DNA from: Comamonas composti DSM 21721
GTDB taxonomy: Bacteria > Pseudomonadota > Gammaproteobacteria > Burkholderiales > Burkholderiaceae_C
Direction of reading: 5' to 3'
Length of the DNA: 64,000 nucleotides
NCBI RefSeq assembly: GCF_000429845.1
Contig: NZ_AUCQ01000012.1
Span: 62,001 to 126,000 of the forward strand
Part shown: piece by piece, positions 40,741 to 49,931 of the stretch
Layout of the letters: each line of letters opens with the position of its first letter
Position numbering within the stretch: position 1 is the first letter of the stretch
Program-made: the position numbers and the translations under genes
Notes under the pieces: model-generated
The model's database searches: none
Seen by the model: the letters and a program-made list of their open reading frames with translations, nothing else
What the model was told of the DNA's origin: nothing

Positions 40741-42404
40741 CTGCTACCACCCACATCGTCCGCGGCTGCCCGTCCACCACGGGCAACGACCGCCAGCTCA
40801 ACACCACGACGCTGATCCGGCACGCCGCGCGCACCCATGGGGACCAGGAGATCGTCTACCGCACACCCGATGGCGGCTGGGATCGCTACACCTACGCGGA
40901 CTGCTACGCGCGCATCTGCCGCAGCGCCAATGCACTGCGCGCGCTCGGTGTCGAGCCCGGCGACCGGGTCGGCATCCTGGACTGGAACAGCCGACGTCAC
41001 TTCGAGCTGTACTGGTCTATTCCCGGCCTGGGTGCTGTCATGTTGCAGATGAATCTGCGCCTGGGCCCAGAGGACCTGGGCTACGTGGTCGACCACAGCA
41101 AGGTGTCCTACGTTTGCGTAGACGAGTCATTGCTACCCCTTGCCGAATCCGTCGCAGCGAATTCGCCCCAGATCAAGGGCTGGATTGTCATGACCGACAA
41201 GCCGCTGGACCAGATCAAGACCACGCTGAAACCGCTGCTGCACTACGAAGGCCTGCTGGCCGCCGCCGACACGAAGATCGACTGGCCCGAGATCGACGAA
41301 ACCTCGGCCTACAGCGCCTGCTATACCACCGGCACCACAGGCAAGCCCAAGGGCGTGTACTACTCGCACCGCGGCATCTATCTGCACTCCACGGCCATGG
41401 CCACCAATCTGGGCATGACGCTGGACGACTGCGTCATGCTCATCACGCCCATGTTCCACGGGCAGTGCTGGGGCCTGCCACAGGCCGCCACGCTGCTGGC
41501 CGACAAGATCGTGCTGCCGGGCCGCTACGCTGCCGAAGACACCAAGCCGCTGGTTGACGCCATGATCGCTGAGGGTGTGACCATCACCAACGGCGCACCG
41601 GCCATCTTCCAGCCCATGCTGCAGTACATCGAGACGATGCAGGTCAAGCCGGACTTCAGCCGCATGCGCATGCTGTCTGGCGCCTCCGAGCCGCCGCTGT
41701 CGATGATGATCGGTTTCTACGACCTCACGGGTGCTGAGGTGGTGCACGCCTACGGCGCCACCGAAGCCACGACGCTGGTGACGATGAACCGCCTCAAGTC
41801 CACGCTCAAGAAGCGCTTGACCGAGGAAGAGAAGTGGAACCTCAAGCGCAAGCAGGGTCTGGTGCTGACCGGGGTGGATATTCGCATCCTCGATGCCGAC
41901 GACAAGGACTTGCCGCACGACGGAAAGTCAGCGGGCGAGATTTGCGTGCGCGGCCCCTGGATCACGGCCAGATACCACGACATGCCTGATTCCGCAGACC
42001 GTTTCCTGGAAGGCGGCTGGTGGCGCTCGGGCGATGTCGGAACGGTGGACGAGAACGGTTACCTCAAAGTTACCGACCGCATCAAGGACGTGATCAAGAG
42101 CGGCGGCGAATGGATTTCTTCCATCGACATGGAAAACCTGCTCATGGGCCACCCCGCCGTGCGCGACGCCGCCGTGGTCGGCGTTCCGCATTCGAAGTGG
42201 CAGGAACGGCCGCTGGCCCTGGTGGTGCTCAAGCCCGACCAGCAGGCGACCCAGGAACAACTGAAGGAGTACCTGGGCAGCGCCTTCGCCAAGTGGCAGT
42301 GGCCGGATCAGGTCCTGTTCGTCGAAGCCATCCCCAAGACCAGCGTCGGCAAGCTCGACAAGAAGCGCATCCGCGCCGAGCATGCGGGCCGCTACGCCGA
42401 GTGA
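40737..42404 (+). CDS. Acyl-CoA ligase (AMP-forming)
   Basis: 555 aa. AMP-binding motifs: [18 protein letters not shown] (P-loop, about residues 197-214), [56 protein letters not shown], and the C-terminal catalytic lysine region [15 protein letters not shown]. It resembles the medium-chain/AlkK-type fatty acid CoA ligases. It activates a carboxylic acid to its CoA ester with ATP, the entry step for the whole cluster. The precise acid is not deducible; the transporter type and the racemase suggest a branched or aryl-substituted acid. Confidence 0.9.
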   Translation: MTATTHIVRGCPSTTGNDRQLNTTTLIRHAARTHGDQEIVYRTPDGGWDRYTYADCYARICRSANALRALGVEPGDRVGILDWNSRRHFELYWSIPGLGAVMLQMNLRLGPEDLGYVVDHSKVSYVCVDESLLPLAESVAANSPQIKGWIVMTDKPLDQIKTTLKPLLHYEGLLAAADTKIDWPEIDETSAYSACYTTGTTGKPKGVYYSHRGIYLHSTAMATNLGMTLDDCVMLITPMFHGQCWGLPQAATLLADKIVLPGRYAAEDTKPLVDAMIAEGVTITNGAPAIFQPMLQYIETMQVKPDFSRMRMLSGASEPPLSMMIGFYDLTGAEVVHAYGATEATTLVTMNRLKSTLKKRLTEEEKWNLKRKQGLVLTGVDIRILDADDKDLPHDGKSAGEICVRGPWITARYHDMPDSADRFLEGGWWRSGDVGTVDENGYLKVTDRIKDVIKSGGEWISSIDMENLLMGHPAVRDAAVVGVPHSKWQERPLALVVLKPDQQATQEQLKEYLGSAFAKWQWPDQVLFVEAIPKTSVGKLDKKRIRAEHAGRYAE

Positions 42405-42431
42405 GCCAACCTTTTGAACCAGGAGAACAAC

Positions 42432-43613
42432 ATGAATGACCATGAACCCGTCATCGTCGGTGCGCTGCGCACCCCCGTGGGCAAGCGCGGCGGGCGCCTG
42501 CAGAAATGGCATCCCGTCGATTTGTTGGGCGAGACGCTGCGCCAACTGGTCGAGCACTCCGGCATCAACCCGGCCGATCTGGACGATGTGATCGTCGGCT
42601 GCGTGCTGCAGTGGGACCAGCAGCACGGCAACCTGGGCCGTCATGCCGTATTGGCGGCGGGGCTGCCCGAATCCGTGCCGGCGGTGACGGTCGATCGGCA
42701 ATGCGGGTCGGGCCAGCAGGCGGTGAGCTTTGCCGTGCATGGCATCCGGGCGGGCGCTTACCAACTGGTCATCGGTGCCGGGGTCGAGTCGATGTCGCAG
42801 GCCCCCATGCCGCCGTCGTTCAAGCCCGGCGCGCCGCTGGGCTCGCAATACAGCCCGAGCGAACTGGCGCGCTACCAGGACAACCCGCTGATACCGCAGG
42901 GCGCTTCCTCGGAGTTGATGAACAAGCGCTTCGGTCTCACGCGCGAGGCCTTGGATGCCTTCGCCGTGCGTAGCCATCGGCGGGCCACCGAGGCCTCGCA
43001 GGCTGGCCGCGTCAGGGATCAACTGGTGCGGCTGACCGAGGATCCGGCTGATCCGGACAGCCCGATCGTCGCCGCCGACGAGGGCGTGCGCGCGGACCCC
43101 AACCCCGAGAAGATGGCCACGCTGAAAGCCGTGTTTGCCGCCGACGGCGCCACCACGGCCGCCAACTCATCGCAGATCAGCGACGGTGCCGCCGCGCTGC
43201 TGATCGCCAGCCGTGCCTACGCCAAGCAATACGGCCTGAAGCCGCGTGCGCGCTTCGTCAGCACCGCCGTGGCAGCCGCCGACCCGGTGATCCAGTTCAC
43301 CGCCGTGCTCGACGCCACCCGCAAGGCACTGAAGGAATCGGGTCTGACCCTCGACGATATCGATCTGTTCGAAGTCAACGAGGCCTTCGGCGGCGTGCCG
43401 CTGATGTTTCAGCAGGAGTTCGGCATCCTGGACGACCGCCTCAACGTCAACGGCGGCTCGATAGCCATCGGCCATCCGCTGGGCTCTACCGGCGCGCGCA
43501 TGCTCACTGACCTGCTGTGCGAGCTGGAGCGCCGGGGCGGCCGCTATGGCCTGCAGACGATTTGCGAGGCCTCGGGCACGGCCAACACCACCATCATCGA
43601 GCGGCTTGGATGA
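42432..43613 (+). CDS. Acetyl-CoA C-acyltransferase (thiolase)
   Basis: 393 aa from the ATG at 42432, with AGGAG at 42421-42425. Catalytic cysteine in VDRQCGSGQQAVSFAVHGI (about residue 89), histidine in GGSIAIGHPLGSTGARMLTDLL (about 350), and a C-terminal TICEASGTANTTIIERL, where the second cysteine is in ICEASGTAN. In the thiolase family, the usual CxG/CxA triplet appears here as CEA, which is common in acetyl-CoA acyltransferases of degradation clusters. Cleaves 3-ketoacyl-CoA to acetyl- or propionyl-CoA. The stop overlaps the next gene's first ATG. Confidence 0.9.
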   Translation: MNDHEPVIVGALRTPVGKRGGRLQKWHPVDLLGETLRQLVEHSGINPADLDDVIVGCVLQWDQQHGNLGRHAVLAAGLPESVPAVTVDRQCGSGQQAVSFAVHGIRAGAYQLVIGAGVESMSQAPMPPSFKPGAPLGSQYSPSELARYQDNPLIPQGASSELMNKRFGLTREALDAFAVRSHRRATEASQAGRVRDQLVRLTEDPADPDSPIVAADEGVRADPNPEKMATLKAVFAADGATTAANSSQISDGAAALLIASRAYAKQYGLKPRARFVSTAVAAADPVIQFTAVLDATRKALKESGLTLDDIDLFEVNEAFGGVPLMFQQEFGILDDRLNVNGGSIAIGHPLGSTGARMLTDLLCELERRGGRYGLQTICEASGTANTTIIERLG

Positions 43614-44410
43614 GCGGGGCCACCATGAGCGAAGCCAGCGAAGTGCTCGTCAGCCGCGATGGCGCCATCGCCACCTTGACCATCAACCGCCCGCGCGCGA
43701 AGAACAGCTTGAACCGCGCGGTATTCGATGGCCTGCGTGCGCAGCTTGTGCAACTGCGCGACGACGATACCGTGCGCGCGGTCATCATCACCGGCGCCGA
43801 GGGCGTGTTCTGCGCCGGGGCCGACATCACGGCCTTCGATGCGCTGCGCGCCGAGCCACTGCTGGGCGATCGTGCGGCAGCAGGCGGCCACTTTTGGTCG
43901 GAACTGGAGCGCTTCCCCAAGCCCGTCATCGCAGCGGTGGAAAAGCTCGCGCTGGGCGGCGGCACAGAATTAGCGCTGGCCTGCGACATCGCGATCGCTG
44001 GCGAGTCTGCCAATTTTGGTGTGCCGGAAGTCAAGCTGGGCGCCATTCCGGGTGCCGGGGGCACGCAGCGCCTGATCCACGCTATCGGTAAGTCCAAGGC
44101 CATGGCCCTGTTGCTGACCGGCGATTTCATCGACGCCCGCAAGGCTTGCGATGCAGGCATGGTCGCCGAAGTGACGGCTGATGGCCAGGCCCTGCCGACG
44201 GCGTTGGCGATGGCCAACCGGATTGCAGCCAATTCGCCGCTGGCCGTGGCGCTGGCGAAAGATGCGGCACTGGCCAGCTTTGAGACTCCGCTCGCGCAAG
44301 GCCTGGAGCATGAGAAGCGCAATTTCCTCGTCGCTTTGCGTTCGGCCGACAACCTGGAAGGGCAAGCGGCATTCCTAGGCAAGCGCACACCCAACTTTAC
44401 CGGCCAATAA
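43610..44410 (+). CDS. Enoyl-CoA hydratase
   Basis: 266 aa from the ATG at 43610 that overlaps the thiolase stop; the ATG at 43625 (261 aa) is also possible. Crotonase motifs: VFCAGADITAF and KLALGGGTELALACDIAIAGESANFGVPEVKLGAIPGAGGTQRLIHAIGKSKAMALLLTGD. Both catalytic glutamates of hydratases are present (GTELALACD and PEVKLG). It hydrates the 2-enoyl-CoA from the dehydrogenases. Followed 30 bp on by the hydroxyacyl-CoA dehydrogenase gene. Confidence 0.9.
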   Translation: MSGATMSEASEVLVSRDGAIATLTINRPRAKNSLNRAVFDGLRAQLVQLRDDDTVRAVIITGAEGVFCAGADITAFDALRAEPLLGDRAAAGGHFWSELERFPKPVIAAVEKLALGGGTELALACDIAIAGESANFGVPEVKLGAIPGAGGTQRLIHAIGKSKAMALLLTGDFIDARKACDAGMVAEVTADGQALPTALAMANRIAANSPLAVALAKDAALASFETPLAQGLEHEKRNFLVALRSADNLEGQAAFLGKRTPNFTGQ

Positions 44411-44440
44411 CGCCTGTTTCTCACCCATCGAGGAAAAACC

Positions 44441-45223
44441 ATGCAACTGAACTCCGACATCTCTGCCGTCATCACCGGGGGCGCTTCCGGCCTGGGAGCC
44501 GCCACGGCCCGGCGTTTGGCCAGCCATGGCGTCAAAGTCGCCATCTTCGACATGAACGAAACCGTCGGCCAGGCGTTGGCTAGCGAACTCGGCGGCGTTT
44601 ACTGCAATGTGGACGTGATGTCCGAGGAGCAGGTGGACGCCGCCTTCGCCAAGGCCCGCGCGGCCATTGGGCAGGAACGCATTCTGGTCAACTGCGCCGG
44701 CACTGCCGATGCCGTCAAGACTGTCAGCCGCGACAAGAAAACCGGCGAAATCCGCCCATGCGCGGCAGATCGTTTCAATCGCATCATTCAGATCAACCTG
44801 GTGGGCACCTTCCGCTGCATCGCCAAGTCAGCTGCGGGCATGTTGACGCTCGCGCCGCTGGCCGATGGCGACCGCGGCGCCATCGTCAACACTGCTTCGG
44901 CCGCCGCGCAGGACGGCCAGGTCGGCCAGGCCAGCTATGCGGCCAGCAAGGCAGCCATCGTGGGCATGACCCTGCCAATCGCGCGCGACATGATGGACGA
45001 AGGGATCCGGATCAACACCATCATGCCGGGGATCTTCGGTACACCGTTGCTGCTGGGTCTGCCGGACAACGTCAAACAGGCGCTGGCGGCCAGCGTGCCC
45101 TTCCCCAAGCGTTTAGGCGACCCCGATGAATTCGCGCAGGCCGTCGAGTTTCTCGTTACTTGCGGCTACATGAATGCCGAGTCCATTCGTGTGGATGGTG
45201 CCATTCGCATGGCGCCGCGCTGA
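44441..45223 (+). CDS. 3-hydroxyacyl-CoA dehydrogenase type 2 (SDR, HSD17B10-like)
   Basis: 260 aa. Short-chain dehydrogenase: NAD site TGGASGLGAATARRLASHG (residues about 12-30), NCAGTADAVKTVSRDKKTGE (NNAG equivalent plus the insertion typical of HSD10), catalytic Ser in IVNTASAAAQDGQVGQASYAASKAAIVGM, with YxxxK = YAASK. HSD10-type enzymes oxidise 3-hydroxy- and 2-methyl-3-hydroxyacyl-CoA, matching the racemase as evidence for a methyl-branched substrate. The stop codon lies inside a tandem hexamer repeat. Confidence 0.9.
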   Translation: MQLNSDISAVITGGASGLGAATARRLASHGVKVAIFDMNETVGQALASELGGVYCNVDVMSEEQVDAAFAKARAAIGQERILVNCAGTADAVKTVSRDKKTGEIRPCAADRFNRIIQINLVGTFRCIAKSAAGMLTLAPLADGDRGAIVNTASAAAQDGQVGQASYAASKAAIVGMTLPIARDMMDEGIRINTIMPGIFGTPLLLGLPDNVKQALAASVPFPKRLGDPDEFAQAVEFLVTCGYMNAESIRVDGAIRMAPR

Positions 45224-45247
45224 CGCTGACGCTGACGCTGACGCTGA
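45218..45247 (+). repeat. (CGCTGA)x5 tandem hexamer
   Basis: Five exact head-to-tail copies of CGCTGA. The first overlaps the stop of the preceding dehydrogenase gene; the rest fill the spacer to the next gene. Such an array probably arose by slippage. Each unit contains TGA, so read-through is blocked in at least one frame. Confidence 0.85.
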
Positions 45248-45274
45248 AATTTTGATCAATCAGGGAACGTCAGC

Positions 45275-46063
45275 ATGCCTGGAAATCCGGTAATTCTCGA
45301 AAAGAATGGTGCCGTCGCGACCATAACACTCAACTCGCCAAAAAAATGAATGCGTTGAGCACGTCGGTCGTAAACGTGCTCGCTGGTGTCATTGCAGATG
45401 TCGAACGCGATGGCTCGATCCGAGCTTTGCTGCTGCGCGGCGAGGGCCGGATGTTCAGTTGCGGAGGCGACATCGAAGAAATGGTGGCCGCAGGCGATGC
45501 GTTGTCTACCTTGGTCGATGACGAACTGAGAGTGGCCGAAAGCATGATTCCTCAATTCGCCAGCCTGCCGTTCCCGGTAGTCTGCGCCGTACAAGGCGCG
45601 GTAGCCGGAGGCGGTCTCGGGCTTGCCTTGGCCTTCTGACTACCTGATTGCCGCAAGTGGGACGAAGTTTGTGGCGGCCCATACCGGCCTCGGATACGCG
45701 GGGGATTTCGGCATCAGCTGGCTACTTCCACGCGCAGTGGGTGGACGACGCGCACGAGACATGATCTTGACCAATCGCGTAGTCAGTTCGGACGAGGCCT
45801 TGGCCTGGGGATTGGTCGAGAAAGTGGTTCCTGGCGAGAGCCTGCTGGGCGAAGCGCGGCGTATGGCGGTGCAATTTTCGGTCGGACCAACGCAAGGTTA
45901 TGCGGGCGCCAAGCGCCTGCAACTCGCTGCCTTCGAGAGTGATCTGGCGACCTCATTGAGGCTGGAGGCGGCCGAAATGAATCGAGCCTCGAAAACCACA
46001 GATTCGCTGGAAGCGGTTCACGCGTTCGTCGCAAAGCGAGTCCCGCAGTTTGCCGGACGCTGA
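45275..46063 (+). pseudogene. Second enoyl-CoA hydratase, disrupted by two frameshifts
   Basis: The start ATG (45275) reads PGNPVILEKNGAVATITLNSPKK and stops at a 7-A run (45341-45347); one more A would restore MNALSTSVVNVLAGVIADVERDGSIRALLLRGEGRMFSCGGDIEEM. That second frame runs to about 45630 (GAVAGGGLGLALAF, then stop), where loss of one base would continue as SDYLIAASGTKFVAAHTGLGYAGDFGISWLLPRAVGGRRARDMILTNR to 46063. The two shifts (-1, then +1) return to the original frame. Without them this is a 262-aa crotonase. Polymer-run slippage, a recent pseudogene or a sequencing error are all possible. Confidence 0.8.
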
Positions 46064-46110
46064 ACGGCTGTAGACGCATCCGGTCGGTAGGTGCTCAATC
46101 GCTGCTGGCG

Positions 46111-48105
46111 TCAGGTAACGGATAAACCCTGCTGCCGTCGGATTTGCCAGGATAGGGTGCCACCATGTACCTGCCCAGAAATCAGCATGCCGAGTCGTTG
46201 TTCGATGACCGGCGTCCATGGCACCAAGCTGAACCCCATACCATCATCGAGCATGGCAAAGCGGCCACTGGCGAGCATGAGGCTGCGCCGGTAGATGCCG
46301 GTCACGCGCTGGCCATCGGCCGCCAGACGGTGTTCCAGCCCGGTTTCGGTGGCAATATCCTTGGCAGCCCGAATCACATCCCGATCGCGTAGTGTCGCCA
46401 ATAGATTGCGCGCGAGGATTACGCGCTGCCCGCGCCGCTCTGCCAGCCCCTGTTCGGCCAGGAATTCGGCGCGCTGCTGCATCGCCTGGTTGACCTCGCT
46501 GCCAAAGCCCAGGTTGCCCAGGCCCGAGCCGCCGCCGATCAACTGCTGGTCGAGCCAGGTGGCTCCGATCACGCGGGCCTGCCGCTCGATGGGCAGGTGC
46601 GATTTCAGCTCCACCGCCACGCCGCCCAGGCGCTGCGCATCGTAGCGACGGCCCTGCTCGGGCAGGTCGTCCGGCACCTTCCATAGCCCCTCGGCCACCC
46701 GTTCCACGATACCGGCACGGCGCAAGGCTTCCAGCCGGCGGACGTGGGACGCGACCACTTCCTGCGGATCGCGGCCGGGCACGGCCTGACCCTGCGCGAT
46801 GGCAAGGTGGTGGTCGGTGCGGTACAGGCCATCGCTCGCCAGCGCGGCGATGTTCTTGTCGGCCGCGCGCACGGCGGCCGATCCCTTCACCTCCACCACG
46901 GCGCCGGCGGGATAGTTCGCCAGCTCGTCGCGGGCGTTGAGCGCGACGTAGTGGGCCTTGCCGTCCACCCCGTCGATGACCAGATAGCCCCGGTCGCGCA
47001 GTTCGTCGGCCAGCCCCTTTGCGGCGACGCGGCCGAGGATGGTTCGGCCGTCGTCGCCCGGCTCGAATACCGCCAGCTCGCGCGGCTCGCCGCGCATGGC
47101 CCGCTGCATGGTGCGGATGATGTCGCCGCGCTCGCCCAGGGCGCGCAGCGTTTTTTCCGCGTCGCCATGGACGGCCCAGGTGCCGGGCCGCATCTCGTCG
47201 GCCAGGCCCAGGCGCTGCAAACGTTGCAGTCGGCCGATCAGCAGCAGGCGCTGGCGTTGCAGCCGCGGTTCGTTGAGCCGTTCGGCATACACTAGGCCAT
47301 CGTCGCCCAGCTCGCGCTTGAGCGTGCGATCCAGGCTCGTCCACCGCTCCTGCTCCACTTCCCGCTGCAAGGTCTGCTGGATCTCCAGTTCGGTGCGCGG
47401 CCCCAGCCATTCGGTCGCCAGTTCGGCGGCGCGATGGCGGAAGCCGTGGGCGATGTAGTCGCCCGCAATGATGAGGTCTTTGTCGGTGTCGTCGCGCCCG
47501 CGAACGATCAGGTGCGTGTGTGGGTTGTCGGTGTTCCAGTGATCGACCGCGACCCAGTCGAGCCGCGTGCCCAGGTCGGCTTCCATGCGGTTCACCAGAT
47601 GCCGGGTATAGGTGCGCAAGTCGTCCAGTTCCGCGCCGTCCTCCGGGGAGACGATGAAGCGGAAATGGTGCCGGTCATCAACGGCCCGCTCCTTGAAGGC
47701 GTCGAGGTCGGCTTCGTCGGTCTGCGGCCCGTAGGCCCGCCCCGGTTCGCCATCGCGGCCCGCGCCGTCGCGCTCGATGTAGCGCAGGTGCTTGGCGAGC
47801 GACTGCGGGCTGGCTTGGCGCTGGTTGACCAGCAGCGTCTTGATGGTCACGCGCCGCGACATGGGTGTGAGCTTCGCCCCCGCGAAGCGCGCCGCCGTGT
47901 GGCCGCGCCCCAGGCGCGAGCCGGGCCGCTGGCCGGTTCCTGCGCCCTTGCCAGTTCCCCCAGAGCGGCGCAAGGAGGACTTGCCGCTGCTGGCCTTGCC
48001 GGTCTGCTCGAGCACCTGGGAAACGAAGCTCTGCCCCTGGCCCTTGCCGCGGTTCTTCGGGGCGCTGGGGCGCACACGAAAATCATCATCACGGCGGTCG
48101 CTCAT
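46111..48105 (-). CDS. Relaxase, VirD2-like with DUF3363 C-terminal domain
   Basis: 664 aa from the ATG at 48105 (AAGGAGA upstream). A basic disordered N-terminus (residues 1-80) precedes the relaxase domain: RVTIKTLLVNQRQASPQSLAKHLRYIERDG (with Tyr109 as candidate nucleophile), HHFRFIVSPEDG (146-157), and the metal motif DHWNTDNPHTHLIVRG (188-203, His189, His196, His198). The rest, from about 260, is the DUF3363 region. It nicks DNA at oriT and leads the strand through TraG. Placed after the cargo and before traF, as in Tn4371 relatives. oriT probably lies in the upstream gap. Confidence 0.92.
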   Translation of the reverse strand: MSDRRDDDFRVRPSAPKNRGKGQGQSFVSQVLEQTGKASSGKSSLRRSGGTGKGAGTGQRPGSRLGRGHTAARFAGAKLTPMSRRVTIKTLLVNQRQASPQSLAKHLRYIERDGAGRDGEPGRAYGPQTDEADLDAFKERAVDDRHHFRFIVSPEDGAELDDLRTYTRHLVNRMEADLGTRLDWVAVDHWNTDNPHTHLIVRGRDDTDKDLIIAGDYIAHGFRHRAAELATEWLGPRTELEIQQTLQREVEQERWTSLDRTLKRELGDDGLVYAERLNEPRLQRQRLLLIGRLQRLQRLGLADEMRPGTWAVHGDAEKTLRALGERGDIIRTMQRAMRGEPRELAVFEPGDDGRTILGRVAAKGLADELRDRGYLVIDGVDGKAHYVALNARDELANYPAGAVVEVKGSAAVRAADKNIAALASDGLYRTDHHLAIAQGQAVPGRDPQEVVASHVRRLEALRRAGIVERVAEGLWKVPDDLPEQGRRYDAQRLGGVAVELKSHLPIERQARVIGATWLDQQLIGGGSGLGNLGFGSEVNQAMQQRAEFLAEQGLAERRGQRVILARNLLATLRDRDVIRAAKDIATETGLEHRLAADGQRVTGIYRRSLMLASGRFAMLDDGMGFSLVPWTPVIEQRLGMLISGQVHGGTLSWQIRRQQGLSVT

Positions 48106-48577
48106 GGCCGTTCTCCTTGCAAGCTCTGGCGTGTCCCGTCGTGCGAAACACGCGGACATGCCCGTATCGGCGCGGGCTTCGCGCTCCAAGCGGCACGGCG
48201 GCGAAGCCGCGCCGTGCCGCGCCACCCCCACGTGCAGACTGGCTTTGCGGGCGAACAAGTGCCGCCCCCTTTTGTCTTGCCTTCCGCATTTGCCTCCCCC
48301 CGCACCCCAGGTTCTCGCTCCCGGCAACTGCGGCCCGGTGGCGCTGTTGCACCAGCAGCCAGCGCCCCGGCGAACACGGCAATGGCCGCAGGCCAGCCGC
48401 GTTCGAGGCAAGACGCCTGCACGTGGGACGGCTGCGCCGGAGGCAGCGCGAAGTGCGGTGCCCAATGCGAAGAATTGGCACCCGCACTGCACGCGCGACG
48501 ACATGACAACGGCCAGCAGAATGACACGCCCGATAGCACGATGAAATGCACGGCAACGTGCAGCGAATCGGCGGCCA
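48106..48577. other. Intergenic region (472 bp) upstream of the relaxase, candidate oriT
   Basis: No credible gene. The stretch contains GC-rich dyads (for example GGCACGGCGGCGAAGCCGCG at about 48191-48210) and the iteron-like CGATAGCACGA at 48531-48541. Upstream of a relaxase gene is the usual place for oriT, but I cannot locate a nic site by eye. Confidence 0.4.
48531..48541 (+). repeat. Iteron-like site near the relaxase
   Basis: CGATAGCACGA matches the 3' part of the origin iterons (TGATAGCACGA) at 10 of 11 positions, 2.2 kb away from them. A single short match, so it may be chance. Confidence 0.35.
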
Positions 48578-49141
48578 TCATGGGCGCGACTCCAGCCAGA
48601 CCGGGCGCGCAACGCCGATCACGGAAGCTGCGCTGACCGGCCCGAAATACCGGCTGTCGAACGATGCCGGATTGGTGACGCTGAGCAGGAACAGCTCGCC
48701 AGGCCGAAGGCGGCGGCACTGCGACCACGATGGCAGCGGACGGCCCCAGCGGTCGGCAGGCAGCACGGCGGCCGAAGGCACGCCGTCGATGCCGACGCTG
48801 CCCCCAATGACGCACACCTCCTGCGGTGCGACCGCGCCCACGCGCTTGAGCAGCGGGATGCGCGTCGGCAGGTAGCCGCGCTGCGCAGCAAGCGCGGCAG
48901 CCTCGGCAGGCAGCGGCACCAGCACGATGCTGTCCACTTCTAGCCGATGTGGCAGCGAGCTGGTATCGTGGCCCAGCGGATCGACGCGATACCAGCCGAC
49001 CGCCACGCTGTCGGATGGGTTGTAGGTCAGGCGCGGCAGTGGATGCACGAAGGACGCCCAGGCCAGCGCAGCGAGGCCGCAGGCGGACAGGCCTGCCAGC
49101 ACGAGGCGAGCGCGCAAACGTGAGCGAGGATGGGCCGTCAT
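48578..49141 (-). CDS. traF: Conjugative signal peptidase TraF (S26-like)
   Basis: 187 aa from the ATG at 49141, overlapping the DUF2840 stop by ATGA. One N-terminal membrane segment (LVLAGLSACGLAALAWASF) followed by LTYNPSDSVAVGWYRVDPL, where the serine of NPSDSVAVGWY is the candidate nucleophile, then PLLKRVGAVAPQEVCVIGGSVGIDG with the lysine general base, and SVTNPASFDSRYFGPV. This is the TraF/S26 layout. TraF proteases process and cyclise the TrbC pilin in IncP-type systems. Confidence 0.9.
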   Translation of the reverse strand: MTAHPRSRLRARLVLAGLSACGLAALAWASFVHPLPRLTYNPSDSVAVGWYRVDPLGHDTSSLPHRLEVDSIVLVPLPAEAAALAAQRGYLPTRIPLLKRVGAVAPQEVCVIGGSVGIDGVPSAAVLPADRWGRPLPSWSQCRRLRPGELFLLSVTNPASFDSRYFGPVSAASVIGVARPVWLESRP

Positions 49142-49671
49142 GACAACGCCCTCCCAGCCAGCCAAGCGGCGTGCCGCTCAGCGCCGTATTCGGGCAGCGG
49201 CAAGCGCGCCGCGAGCCGGTTGCCCAGCGTGCGCCAGTACGCGGGCGAGGCGCCAGCAGGCGCGATGCCCAGCGCCTCGATGGCGTCGATGCGCGCCAGC
49301 ACGGCACGCACCGATTGCTCGCCCTCGGCGTGCAGCAACAGGCGTGCGCCTGGTTGCACGCCGGGGATGCGCTGCGCGCTATCCATCGGCATGCACGCCT
49401 GCATCACCATGAGTTGCCAGCGAACCGTGCCGTAGTCGTTGGCCTGCCAGCGGATGCGGCATAGAACCGCGTTCGGCGTGAACACCGCGCAGCGTCGCCA
49501 GCGGTCGAACCGGATGATGCGTGCAGGATCACCGAAGCGCAGATAGAGGTCGAAGCGCTGGTCGATGTATGCGAGCGCAACGCGCGTCAGCGGCACGCCA
49601 TCGGCCACGCCGAGAGGCGGGATGGACGGCGGCACCGATGCAGTCGAAGCCGTCGAAGCGGATGTGTTCAT
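49138..49671 (-). CDS. DUF2840 family protein
   Basis: 177 aa. Shows RVALAYIDQRFDLYLRFGDPARIIRFDRWRRCAVFTPNAVLCRIRWQANDYGTVRWQLMVMQA, the DUF2840 core, then LLLHAEGEQSVRAVLARIDAIEALGIAPAGASPAYWRTLGNRLAARLPL. Function unknown; consistently found between the RHH gene and traF in Tn4371-type ICEs. Both ends overlap neighbours by 4 nt, so it is part of the parA-RHH-DUF2840-traF transcript. Confidence 0.85.
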   Translation of the reverse strand: MNTSASTASTASVPPSIPPLGVADGVPLTRVALAYIDQRFDLYLRFGDPARIIRFDRWRRCAVFTPNAVLCRIRWQANDYGTVRWQLMVMQACMPMDSAQRIPGVQPGARLLLHAEGEQSVRAVLARIDAIEALGIAPAGASPAYWRTLGNRLAARLPLPEYGAERHAAWLAGRALS

Positions 49672-49931
49672 GAGGACTTCTCCTGGAATTCCCGTTCCAG
49701 CAGCGCACGCAACAGATCGGCCACCGTGACGCCTTGCGTGAAGGCCGATACCTTGATGCGCGCCCGCATGGCGGGCGTGATGTCGAGGGTCAGGCGGGCT
49801 GTGTAGCGATCGCCTTTCTGGAGGTCATCGGCGCTGCCCTGGCGAATCCACGCCTCGGCGTGCGGATTCGCGGGCGGACGCGCGCCGATGCCGATGCGCT
49901 TGCCCGAGCGTTTGCTGACGGGACTGCTCAT
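49668..49931 (-). CDS. Ribbon-helix-helix protein of the parA operon
   Basis: 87 aa from the ATG at 49931, overlapping the parA stop by ATGA. A basic N-terminus (VSKRSGKRIGIGARPPANPHAEAWIRQG) precedes RYTARLTLDITPAMRARIKVSAFTQGVTVADLLRALLEREF, a ribbon-helix-helix domain. It may serve as the centromere-binding partner of ParA, or as repressor of the operon; inference from position. Confidence 0.8.
   Translation of the reverse strand: MSSPVSKRSGKRIGIGARPPANPHAEAWIRQGSADDLQKGDRYTARLTLDITPAMRARIKVSAFTQGVTVADLLRALLEREFQEKSS

Noticed and set aside
45218-45247. Repeat array considered as a CRISPR-like or integron-like element
   Set aside because: Simple hexamer without spacers; slippage explains it.
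47434-48636. 400-codon plus frame
   Set aside because: Antisense to the relaxase N-terminus and the gap upstream; low-complexity translation.
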